The position numbers and the translations under genes were made by a program. Of a stretch of DNA of 14,657 bases, positions 6,031 through 13,062 are shown piece after piece (position 1 is the stretch's first letter; each line of letters begins with the position of its first letter). The stretch comes from UBA1206 sp045643125 (GTDB lineage: Bacteria; Bacillota; Clostridia; Oscillospirales; CAG-382), in contig JAZUKE010000017.1 in assembly GCA_045643125.1 (NCBI GenBank), positions 1 through 14,657 of the forward strand. The letters are read 5' to 3'. The notes under the pieces are model-generated. The model made no database searches, was not told where the DNA came from, and saw only the letters and a program-made list of their open reading frames with translations.

Positions 6031-8534
6031 TTTTTGCTTCTCCTTTTAATTATTATGACCGCTGCGGCAGCTATCAGAACGACAACGCAGACAACGCCTA
6101 TAATGAATCCGGCTCCGGGGCCGGTAAAGTTATCCGGCGGAAGTTCCGATACGACATCTCCCGACGATTTCTCCGAAATCCCGGAATTTTCCGAAATTTC
6201 TTCCGATTTTTCTTCGGCGGACGATTCTTCGGTATACTTTGCGGGGAGCGGATGCGTTTCGCGGTACTCTTCTTTCGCCGCATCTTTGGAAAGACGGGCG
6301 TATTTGAGGGCTTTTGCGATATCGTTTGCGACAACGTCGTAAAGCGCGCCGTTTGAATTTATAAGCTCGTTGACCGCTTCTTCAAGAGCGGGCACACATT
6401 CGTCGGCGATGCCGAAAGAGGATACCTTATCATTCAGCGAAGATACGAGTTCATACAGTTCATCCGGCACGGAATCGGGGAAGGACGCCTTTACTCTGTC
6501 AAGACGGAGAAGTGCGTAAGCCGTCTGCGCTCTGACCGCCTCCGTCGCGTTATACGACGGCGAAAGCGCCTTTTCGGCAAGCAGCGTGGAGTTCAGTTGG
6601 TTTACATAATCTCCGTTAATGTATCTTGAAAAGTCAAAGAACGCAAATCCGTCGGAGGATGCCTCGCGCGTTTCGATGACCTCGCGCTTGAAAACGTCCG
6701 TTCCGTAATCGGTGATGCCGATATACGCATAGGCGTCGTCTCCCGCGGCTTCCACCGCGTAAGCCGAGTCCTGCGGCACCACGTTCGTTCCGTAAGCCAT
6801 CGGGAACACCGTGTCGATAATGCCGCTGTCGAGCCATATCTTCGATTCCTGATAGTATTTTTCGTAGACGGCGTTGAAATTCGGCTGAACGTCTGCGGCA
6901 AGGAAGATATCGGGGCGGACTCTGTTCACAAGTTCATTTATCTTGCCCACGAAATCTGTGACGAACGACGCACGGAAACGGCACCAATCGAGCCACAAAG
7001 CGTCGTTTTTGCTCATATTCATCGGATCTTTGCCGTATTTTTCCTTAAAAAGGTTTCTTGTGTATTCGTCGTAACCGAAATCCTCGCCCTCGGCAAGCGG
7101 ATAACGGATATAGTCGAGCTGAAATCCGTCGATATCGTAGGTCGTGAGTATGTATTCGTAAAAACCGAGCAGCAACTCCGTCACTTCGGGAAGTGCCGGA
7201 TTGAGAAAATGTCCCGCAGTGTCGCCGACGTCAACGGTGCCCGATTTTGCAATATTCATCCATTCCGGTCTCTTGTGCGTCACCGACTTTTCGATATACG
7301 TCGAACTTCCGTAGCTGACGCGGTAGCAGACCATCCAGCCGTAAACCTCGATGCCGTACTTGTGACATTCGTCGATATAAGCGTCAAGCACGTCAAAGCC
7401 TTTAAGCGACGGATCCTGCTCGAACAGATATTTTTCGGTGCCCACGGGGAAGATAGTGGCCGAATTGAACAGCAGCTCGATGCAGACGGCGTTGAAGCCC
7501 GCGTCGTATATCGACTTGACGACAGCGTTCACCTTTTCGCGCGTCTGACTGTTTGACGGACGGAGCCAGACGGCTCTTTCCTCGACTGCGGGATATTCGG
7601 TGACAGAATTGACCGCTTCGTCGTAAAGGTCCGAAAAAGCGTATTTCCCCGTCAGAGCGGCGCCGATATCGTCGGAATCGTTCGCTTTTTTGATGTTTTC
7701 AAGTATCTTTTCAAGTTTTTCTCTGTATTCTTCGGCTTTTCCGTAGTCGATGCACGCAAAATTCTCACGCGCCTTGTTTAAGGACGAAACAAAGTTTTTG
7801 TACATCACGGAAACGCCGCCGTAAATGCTCTCTTTGGAAAACGCGAACGTCACGGTCCTGGCTTTGTCATCGACGGTGACGTAAAGCCCGGGTTCGGCAG
7901 CGTTTTCAAGTTCGGCGATGCGTTTGCCTACTGCGGAAATGACCATTCCGCCTTCGGGGATAGTGCTGTTGTTGCCGCCGACGGACATAACGAAGCCATC
8001 CGCATCGACCACGGCTTCCGTTCCCCAGATATTCGTGTTGGTCATACCGCCTTTGTTGTAAATGACTATCGTCGAATCGGTACGGGTGGAATTGTACTTG
8101 TCAAAATTTATCGTTCTCGAATAAAACGGCGAATAATTTTCACTCACGAATATCATTTCCATAGCTTTTTCCGAGAAAACGACGGTATCGCCCGTTTTTA
8201 TGCCGAGCGTTTTGATCTCTTTTACAAGGCTCGTACCTCTGGCAACGGCGACGTAGCCGTTTTCGGGGATAGGTGCGTTATCGGAACTGACCGACACCAC
8301 TTTTCCGTCCTCGACGGCGACGACGAATATTTCATAGTTTCCGTTTTTCTCGAATTTTTCACCGTATTCTCTGTTGTAAACGACTATTGCCGCGCTTTTC
8401 GGCTGACGTTCGTTGAATCCGGCGACCGGGTAAGAGTAAGACGTTGCCGCTTCGGTTTCTGCCGAAGACGTTATAACACCGGCAAAAAGCGAGAACAAAA
8501 GCGAAAGAACGAGGAGCAGACATACTTTTTTCAC
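6027..8534 (-). CDS. Secreted, membrane-anchored GHL10 family glycosidase-like protein
   Basis: An 835-residue surface protein. A signal peptide covers about 1-25. Residues about 46-104 and 154-204 look like two copies of a small domain, sharing the pattern V-x-S-V-x3-N-x2-IPE-x-G-x-V-x4-G. Residues about 319-650 match the GHL10 (PF02638) TIM-barrel family: EERAVWLRP (318-326), GFNAVCIEL (346-354), IEVYGWMVCYR (395-405), DGFQLDYIRYP (469-479) and DTVFPMAYG (574-582). A helical region follows, then a Ser/Glu-rich linker (about 765-800), a membrane helix (about 807-829) and a KRRSKK tail, so the enzyme should face outward. E. coli DigH (YddW) of this family cleaves denuded peptidoglycan glycan; a cell-wall or exopolysaccharide substrate is likely here but not shown. 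The start is GTG at 8532-8534, 3 bases after the regulator gene, with only a weak binding site (AGGA about 11 bases upstream), suggesting coupling. Confidence 0.83.
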   Translation of the reverse strand: MKKVCLLLVLSLLFSLFAGVITSSAETEAATSYSYPVAGFNERQPKSAAIVVYNREYGEKFEKNGNYEIFVVAVEDGKVVSVSSDNAPIPENGYVAVARGTSLVKEIKTLGIKTGDTVVFSEKAMEMIFVSENYSPFYSRTINFDKYNSTRTDSTIVIYNKGGMTNTNIWGTEAVVDADGFVMSVGGNNSTIPEGGMVISAVGKRIAELENAAEPGLYVTVDDKARTVTFAFSKESIYGGVSVMYKNFVSSLNKARENFACIDYGKAEEYREKLEKILENIKKANDSDDIGAALTGKYAFSDLYDEAVNSVTEYPAVEERAVWLRPSNSQTREKVNAVVKSIYDAGFNAVCIELLFNSATIFPVGTEKYLFEQDPSLKGFDVLDAYIDECHKYGIEVYGWMVCYRVSYGSSTYIEKSVTHKRPEWMNIAKSGTVDVGDTAGHFLNPALPEVTELLLGFYEYILTTYDIDGFQLDYIRYPLAEGEDFGYDEYTRNLFKEKYGKDPMNMSKNDALWLDWCRFRASFVTDFVGKINELVNRVRPDIFLAADVQPNFNAVYEKYYQESKIWLDSGIIDTVFPMAYGTNVVPQDSAYAVEAAGDDAYAYIGITDYGTDVFKREVIETREASSDGFAFFDFSRYINGDYVNQLNSTLLAEKALSPSYNATEAVRAQTAYALLRLDRVKASFPDSVPDELYELVSSLNDKVSSFGIADECVPALEEAVNELINSNGALYDVVANDIAKALKYARLSKDAAKEEYRETHPLPAKYTEESSAEEKSEEISENSGISEKSSGDVVSELPPDNFTGPGAGFIIGVVCVVVLIAAAAVIIIKRRSKK

Positions 8535-8537
8535 ACC

Positions 8538-9176
8538 TTACACCATCCTGTTTATTTTGTAATTCTTTCCGTAATAATCTATCACTCCGCTTTCACGAAG
8601 CAATATCAGTTCCCTTGTGACCGCAGTCCTGTTGGACGAAAGGTAGTCGGCAAGCTCGGTATGCGTAAACGGTATCTTGAAAACCACGCCCGTTTTGCCG
8701 TCCGAAATATGGTAAAGATACTCCATAATCTTTGCGCGGATCGTGGGTTTCGACAGACACGAAAGGCGAAAACGCAGCGAAAAATATTTTTCGGCAATGG
8801 TTTTGGCAAGATTTGCGGCAAGGAGTTTTTCGGCAAACACCTCCGTTATCGGAATAAAAACGATTTCGGTATCAGTCGTCGCTTTCACCGTAACGGGGCT
8901 TTCGCCGCTTTCGCTCATAGCGATGATATCGCCGAACACGTCACCGGCGTTAAATATCGCCATTTCCTCTACCCTGCCGTCGTCGCTGACCGATTCCCCG
9001 ACGGCTTTTCCCGACAAAACAACGCAAATACTGCGGCAGACGTCGCCGGATCGGATGATCACGCTGTTTTTGATAAAACGCCTTGTCAATATATCGGAAC
9101 GTGACAGAAAGAGCAATATCTCGTCTTCGCTCATTCCGTCAAACAAGGCGCATTTTGTAATATCAACAACATCCAT
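8538..9176 (-). CDS. Crp/Fnr family transcriptional regulator
   Basis: A 212-residue one-component regulator. Residues about 10-115 form the cyclic-nucleotide-type beta-barrel sensor, with GDVCRSICVVLSGKAV (44-59) and FNAGDVFGD (75-83); a long dimerisation helix follows, then a winged helix-turn-helix at about 165-210 with TELADYLSSNRTAVTREL (173-190) as recognition region. The sensor lacks the canonical RxS cAMP signature, and there is no cysteine cluster for an Fnr-type iron-sulfur centre, so the signal is unknown. The ATG at 9174-9176 is preferred because GGAG lies 9 bases upstream; an in-frame TTG five codons earlier overlaps that site. It is the first gene of an operon with the GHL10 protein and acetyltransferase and probably controls them and itself; no clear operator was found. 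Confidence 0.88.
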   Translation of the reverse strand: MDVVDITKCALFDGMSEDEILLFLSRSDILTRRFIKNSVIIRSGDVCRSICVVLSGKAVGESVSDDGRVEEMAIFNAGDVFGDIIAMSESGESPVTVKATTDTEIVFIPITEVFAEKLLAANLAKTIAEKYFSLRFRLSCLSKPTIRAKIMEYLYHISDGKTGVVFKIPFTHTELADYLSSNRTAVTRELILLRESGVIDYYGKNYKINRMV

Positions 9177-9204
9177 TTTACACTTCTCCAAGATACTTTG
9201 ATTT

Positions 9205-9233
9205 ATTTTAACATATAAAATTCATAAAATCAA
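9205..9233 (-). promoter_or_regulatory. Promoter of the Crp/GHL10/Eis operon
   Basis: On the minus strand TTGATT (9233-9228), a 17-base spacer and TAAAAT (9210-9205), placing the start near 9198 and leaving a leader of about 22 bases. The DNA here is markedly AT-rich compared with the genes around it. A TTGATTT/AAATCAA pair flanks the whole element (9233-9227 and 9204-9198). Confidence 0.75.
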
Positions 9234-9502
9234 GTATCAGGCATCGAAATGAGCGAAAAACGGTGTGTCTGCCTGCCGGAAGCACAATTACGCCGTTTTC
9301 GGCAATATCTCCGCCGCCGTCCCTCAAAAACAAGCGGAATGTTTTTACCTGTATTCACCGGCACGTTTTCCTCTTCGGATCGGCAAAAATCGCTTTTTCC
9401 CGTGCGTTCCTCCTCTCCAAACTCCATAACGTCGCCCGTGCCGAAGCGGACGACTTCGTTTTCGCAGTCGGCACGCTCGCAGGAGCAGTCGTTTTCAAAC
9501 AT
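9230..9502 (-). CDS. Hypothetical small cysteine-containing protein, possibly frameshifted
   Basis: An open frame of 90 codons with a convincing start: ATG at 9500-9502 with GAGGTG 7 bases upstream. The first half (MFENDCSCERADCENEVVRF...) uses codons like the neighbouring genes and carries several Cys and acidic residues. After about residue 59 the frame becomes an Arg/Cys-rich run (FEGRRRRYCRKRR) unlike a normal protein, while the +1 frame from the same point reads RDGGGDIAENGVIVLPAGRH (9323-9264), which looks properly coding. A run of five T (9330-9326) lies at the switch point. I read this as a real small gene broken by a one-base indel, or a sequencing error there. I do not recognise the family; there is no signal peptide or membrane segment. 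Confidence 0.4.
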   Translation of the reverse strand: MFENDCSCERADCENEVVRFGTGDVMEFGEEERTGKSDFCRSEEENVPVNTGKNIPLVFEGRRRRYCRKRRNCASGRQTHRFSLISMPDT

Positions 9503-9551
9503 AACATTTCACCTCGGTTTATGGTATGAGAGAGAATGTTTTTGTGATAAC

Positions 9552-9575
9552 AAAAAAACGCCCGAAGGCGTTTTT
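9552..9575 (-). terminator. Intrinsic terminator downstream of glnS
   Basis: A 9-bp stem AAAAACGCC (minus strand, 9575-9567) with GGCGTTTTT (9562-9554) and a TTCG tetraloop, followed by T to give seven T in all. It lies about 95 bases after the glnS stop and should end the gltX-glnS transcript and insulate the small gene that begins at 9502. It is nearly symmetric, so weak plus-strand activity is possible. Confidence 0.82.
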
Positions 9576-9602
9576 GAAAGTGAGGAGGGATGAGTTGAGG
9601 TC

Positions 9603-9631
9603 ATTATTTTCGCACCTTGTGCGAAAATAAT
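9603..9631. repeat. Perfect 13-bp inverted repeat
   Basis: ATTATTTTCGCAC (9603-9615) and its exact reverse complement (9619-9631) separated by CTT. It lies between the glnS stop (9670) and the terminator at 9552-9575. It has no U-tract beyond its own arms, so it is a poor terminator; a transcript-stabilising hairpin, a repetitive palindromic element or a small transposon-derived repeat are possible. The arms are seen directly; the role is unknown. Confidence 0.7.
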
Positions 9632-9669
9632 TTCCTTAATTTGTAATTTGACATTATAAAAGAAATTAC

Positions 9670-11316
9670 TCAAAACGGTTTGCTGTCTTTAAGCTCTACT
9701 ATACGGTTGAACGTATCGGGGTTCTTGGTGTCCTTGCAGAAGTAGCCCGTTCTGACGAACTGGAATTTTTCGCCGGGTGCGGCATCGAGAAGCGCCTTTT
9801 CGACCTTGCAATGCGTAAGCACCTTGACGGAATCGGGGTTGAAATAGTCGTCGAGCGTCTTTCCTTCGGGAATGGCTCTTGTATTTTCGATATTGAACAG
9901 GTAATCGTAGATATTCACGGTAACGTCGGCACATTCGGAAGCAGATACCCAGTGTATCGTTCCCTTGACTTTTCTGCCGTCAACGGGGTTGCCGCAGCCG
10001 CTTTCGAGGTCGGCATTTACGATTATTTCGGTCACTTTGCCGTTTTCGTCAACCTTTGCTTCCTTGAATTTGACGATATACGCACCCATAAGTCTTACTT
10101 CGCCGTCCGGTTTGAGACGGAAGAATTTGGGCGGAGGAGTGAGCGAGAAGTCGTCGGAATCAATGTAAAGCTCCTTTGTGAAAGCGACTTTTCTGCTTCC
10201 CGCGTTTTCGTCCTTGGGATTATTCGGGAGGTCGAAATACTCGGTCTTGTCTTCGGGATAATTTTCGACGATCACTTTTATCGGATCGAGAACGGCGACA
10301 CGGCGCGGAGCCGTTTCGTTGAGTTCTTCTCTTATACAATGTTCAAGCAGCGCGGAATCGACTATTGAAAAGTTCTTTGCAACGCCTGCACGGGCAACGA
10401 AATCGAAAAGGGCGGACGGAGTATATCCGCGTCTTCTGAGCCCGCAGATAGTGGGCATACGGGGATCGTCCCAGCCGTCAACGGTCCCGTTTTCAACAAG
10501 ACGTCTGAGATTTCTCTTTGACATCACGGTGTTGGTGATGAACAGCTTGGCAAATTCATACTGATGCGGTTTCTTTTCAAAGCCGATATTGTTCACTACC
10601 CAATCGTAAAGCGGACGGTGGTTTTCAAATTCTATCGAACACATCGAATGGGTGATGCCTTCAAGAGCGTCCTGAATGGGGTGCGCGAAATCGTAAAGCG
10701 GATAGATGCACCATTTGTCACCCTGACGGTGATGAGCGCGGTGCAGTATGCGGTAGATTATAGGGTCGCGCATATTTATGTTGGGCGACGACATATCTAT
10801 TTTTGCCCTCAACGTGCAATATCCGTCCGGAAGAACGCCGCTTTTCATTTTCTCGAAAAGTTCAAGGTTTTCTTCGACGCTTCTGTTGCGGTAAGGCGAT
10901 TCCTTGCCCGGCTCAGTAAGAGTGCCGCGGTATTCCTCGATCTCCTGCTCGTTGAGGTCGCAGACGTAAGCCTTGCCGTCTTTTATGAGTTTGACTGCGT
11001 ATTCGTAGCATTTTCCGAAATAATCGGAGCCGTAGCATACGTTGTCAGGCTCCTTGCCGGTCAGCCATTTGAGGTCTTCATAAATAGAATCGACGTATTC
11101 GACGTCTTCCTTTGTGGGGTTGGTGTCGTCATAACGGAGATTGAAGATGCCGTCGTATTTTTTTGCCGCGGTGGTATTCACATATATCGCCTTGATATGA
11201 CCGATATGGAGATACCCGTTAGGCTCCGGCGGAAAACGTGTGTGTACCTTTTCGACAACACCCGATTCAAGGTCGGATTCTATTTTTTCAAACAAAAAGT
11301 TTTTTGTTTCTTCCAT
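9670..11316 (-). CDS. glnS: Glutaminyl-tRNA synthetase
   Basis: Charges tRNA-Gln with glutamine in the cytoplasm. The 548-residue length matches the family (E. coli 554). The class I Rossmann core shows RFPPEPNGYLHIGH (27-40, with the HIGH motif at 37-40) and the second signature VMSKR (264-268); GlnRS-specific features include YDDTNP (62-67), PLYDFAHPIQDALEGITHS (206-224) and a C-terminal anticodon-binding beta-barrel region. The start is uncertain: ATG at 11314-11316 fits homologues that open with MEETKNF, while GTG at 11329-11331 would overlap gltX by 8 bases and sit one base from AAGGAG. Coupled re-initiation after the gltX stop (11324) is likely. Many Bacillota lack GlnRS and make Gln-tRNA through GatCAB; its presence here implies the direct route and so a GluRS that need not charge tRNA-Gln. 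Confidence 0.95.
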   Translation of the reverse strand: MEETKNFLFEKIESDLESGVVEKVHTRFPPEPNGYLHIGHIKAIYVNTTAAKKYDGIFNLRYDDTNPTKEDVEYVDSIYEDLKWLTGKEPDNVCYGSDYFGKCYEYAVKLIKDGKAYVCDLNEQEIEEYRGTLTEPGKESPYRNRSVEENLELFEKMKSGVLPDGYCTLRAKIDMSSPNINMRDPIIYRILHRAHHRQGDKWCIYPLYDFAHPIQDALEGITHSMCSIEFENHRPLYDWVVNNIGFEKKPHQYEFAKLFITNTVMSKRNLRRLVENGTVDGWDDPRMPTICGLRRRGYTPSALFDFVARAGVAKNFSIVDSALLEHCIREELNETAPRRVAVLDPIKVIVENYPEDKTEYFDLPNNPKDENAGSRKVAFTKELYIDSDDFSLTPPPKFFRLKPDGEVRLMGAYIVKFKEAKVDENGKVTEIIVNADLESGCGNPVDGRKVKGTIHWVSASECADVTVNIYDYLFNIENTRAIPEGKTLDDYFNPDSVKVLTHCKVEKALLDAAPGEKFQFVRTGYFCKDTKNPDTFNRIVELKDSKPF

Positions 11317-11323
11317 ACTGAAT

Positions 11324-13009
11324 TTATACACTCTCCTTGAACGCGTTTACGCGTTTTATGGTTTCGTCATATCCGATTATCTGCATTACGGTGAACAGAT
11401 CGGGCGAATTGAGTCTGCCGGTGACGGCAACTCTGATGAACGACGATACATCGGCAACGCTTCCCTTGTAGCTTTCGGGAGACGCTTTATATTCTTTCAT
11501 ATCGGGGCAGAAGCCGTATGAAGCCGCAACGTCCTTGATCTTTGTGAACCATACGTTCTGATCGTCGGATGCGTCGTAGGAAACGGCAAAATCGCCGAGA
11601 CATTTTTTGATATCTTCCCTATCGAAGCCCTCGATACTGTCTTCCGTTTTGAAATATTCGTTATAGAAGAACGAAATGAAGTCCTTGACCTCGCTCCATT
11701 TGCCGAAATCCTTTCTCGGCTTCTTTCCGCCTCTGCCTATGGCGAATATCGCCTTTGCCTTCTTCTCGTCGTTTTCGAGAACGGAAGCGAAGTCGCTGTC
11801 GTATTCCTTTGCCCATTCGACCACACCGTCGTATACTTCGTCGGCGTTAAGGTGAGAGATCATATTCTTTGAAATGTCTTCGAGCTTTTCAAAGTCGATA
11901 AGACAGCCGGAATTGGACATTTTTTTGATGCTGAATTGGAAATCGGTATAAGGTGAGTCGGGGTTCTTGGCTCTCCATTCCTCAAAATTGGAGTTAAGGA
12001 GGGTAAGGAGGTATTCGCGCACACATTCGGGAGCGTAGCCGAGACGGGTGTAATCGTCCATACTTGCGCCCATATCGCGCTTGGAAAGTTTCTTCTTGTT
12101 GCCGTTGGCGTCAAGGCTCATTACCTGCGCGGTGTGCATATATTTGGGTGTTCTGAAACCGAGATAGCGGAAAAGCTGGAGATGAACGGGAAGGCTCGGC
12201 AGCCATTCTTCGCCTCTTATGACGTGGGTAGTCCCCATAAGATGATCGTCTACCGCGTGAGCGAAATGATAAGGCGGGATGCCGTTGGATTTGAGGATTA
12301 TCTCGTCCCTGTCGTTTACGGGGAATTCGACTTCGCCTCTTATGAGGTCTGTGCATTTGACCTTGGCTTCGCCGTCGCCGTCGGCAAGCATACGGATGAC
12401 GAACTTATTGCCCTGCTTCAGGTTTTCTTCGACTTCTTCTATCGTGAAATTACGTCTTGAGAGCATTTCTTCTCTTTGAGAAGAGGCAAAATCCTCCGTC
12501 CATTCGCGGCTTTTGACCTCGGTCTTTTTGTCGGTCGTTTCGAGGACTTCCATTTCCTCTGCCGTGGAGAAAACGGGGTAAGCAAGTCCGCGGCGAACGA
12601 GGTCTTTGGCGTAAACGCGGTAGATAGGTCCGCGTTCACTCTGCTTATAGGGGCCGTAATCGCCCTTATAGCAGATGCCGCCGTTTTCGTCAAGCGACGC
12701 GCCCTCGTCAAATTTTATGCCGTAATGGGCAAGAGTCGTTATGAGCTTCTGCGACGCTCCGGCGACTTCTCTTTTGTCGTCGGTGTCTTCGATCCTCAGA
12801 TAAAACACACCGCCGGACTGATGCGCGAGTCTTTCACCGACGATGGTCTGGTAAAGACCGCCGAGGTGGACGAATCCCGTGGGGCTGGGCGCGAAGCGCG
12901 TTACCTTTGCGCCTTCGGGAAGGACGCGGGGCGGATATTTTTTTTCAATGTCTTCCGGCTTTTCGGTTATGTCCGGAAAAAGCAGATCAGCAAGTCTTTC
13001 GTAATCCAT
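11324..13009 (-). CDS. gltX: Glutamyl-tRNA synthetase
   Basis: Charges tRNA-Glu with glutamate. A 561-residue class I synthetase with RFAPSPTGFVHLGG (38-51, HIGH-like motif HLGG), LRIEDTDDKR (71-80), FAHAVDDHLMGTTHVIRGEEWL (about 249-270) and KKKLSKRD (305-312, the KMSKS motif). It is longer than the roughly 470-490 residues of the common bacterial form, with extra sequence around 145-200, as in a GltX type frequent in Clostridia. ATG at 13007-13009 is chosen over upstream in-frame codons because AGGAG lies 6 bases before it and homologues open with MDYxxLADLLFP. It begins about 16 bases after the predicted transcription start, so there is no room for a T-box leader. It is followed directly by glnS. 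Confidence 0.95.
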   Translation of the reverse strand: MDYERLADLLFPDITEKPEDIEKKYPPRVLPEGAKVTRFAPSPTGFVHLGGLYQTIVGERLAHQSGGVFYLRIEDTDDKREVAGASQKLITTLAHYGIKFDEGASLDENGGICYKGDYGPYKQSERGPIYRVYAKDLVRRGLAYPVFSTAEEMEVLETTDKKTEVKSREWTEDFASSQREEMLSRRNFTIEEVEENLKQGNKFVIRMLADGDGEAKVKCTDLIRGEVEFPVNDRDEIILKSNGIPPYHFAHAVDDHLMGTTHVIRGEEWLPSLPVHLQLFRYLGFRTPKYMHTAQVMSLDANGNKKKLSKRDMGASMDDYTRLGYAPECVREYLLTLLNSNFEEWRAKNPDSPYTDFQFSIKKMSNSGCLIDFEKLEDISKNMISHLNADEVYDGVVEWAKEYDSDFASVLENDEKKAKAIFAIGRGGKKPRKDFGKWSEVKDFISFFYNEYFKTEDSIEGFDREDIKKCLGDFAVSYDASDDQNVWFTKIKDVAASYGFCPDMKEYKASPESYKGSVADVSSFIRVAVTGRLNSPDLFTVMQIIGYDETIKRVNAFKESV

Positions 13010-13031
13010 ATAATACTCCTTAATTTTGTTT

Positions 13032-13060
13032 ATTATAACACCTTTTGTTTTGCAGGTCAA
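13032..13060 (-). promoter_or_regulatory. Promoter of gltX-glnS
   Basis: On the minus strand TTGACC (13060-13055), a 17-base spacer and a perfect TATAAT (13037-13032). The start should be near 13025, giving a leader of about 16 bases. It fills the short gap after the sialidase-like gene, where no terminator is visible, so some read-through from that gene into gltX is likely. Confidence 0.85.
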
Positions 13061-13062
13061 TA

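Noticed and set aside
9198..9233. TTGATTT...AAATCAA as an Fnr/Crp-type operator for autoregulation
   Set aside because: The half-sites resemble TTGAT/ATCAA but are 22 bases apart instead of about 4, so they do not form a normal site.
9249..9593. Plus-strand open frames between the crp promoter and the glnS terminator
   Set aside because: No promoter or ribosome binding site, low-complexity Ser/Arg content, and one spans the terminator at 9552-9575; the minus-strand frame with GAGGTG upstream is better.
10564..11340. Long plus-strand open frame (258 codons) opposite glnS
   Set aside because: It is antisense to an unmistakable synthetase, has no binding site or recognisable domain, and arises from the codon bias of glnS.
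13010..13062. T-box or other leader RNA before gltX
   Set aside because: Promoter to start codon leaves about 16 transcribed bases, too few for any such structure.
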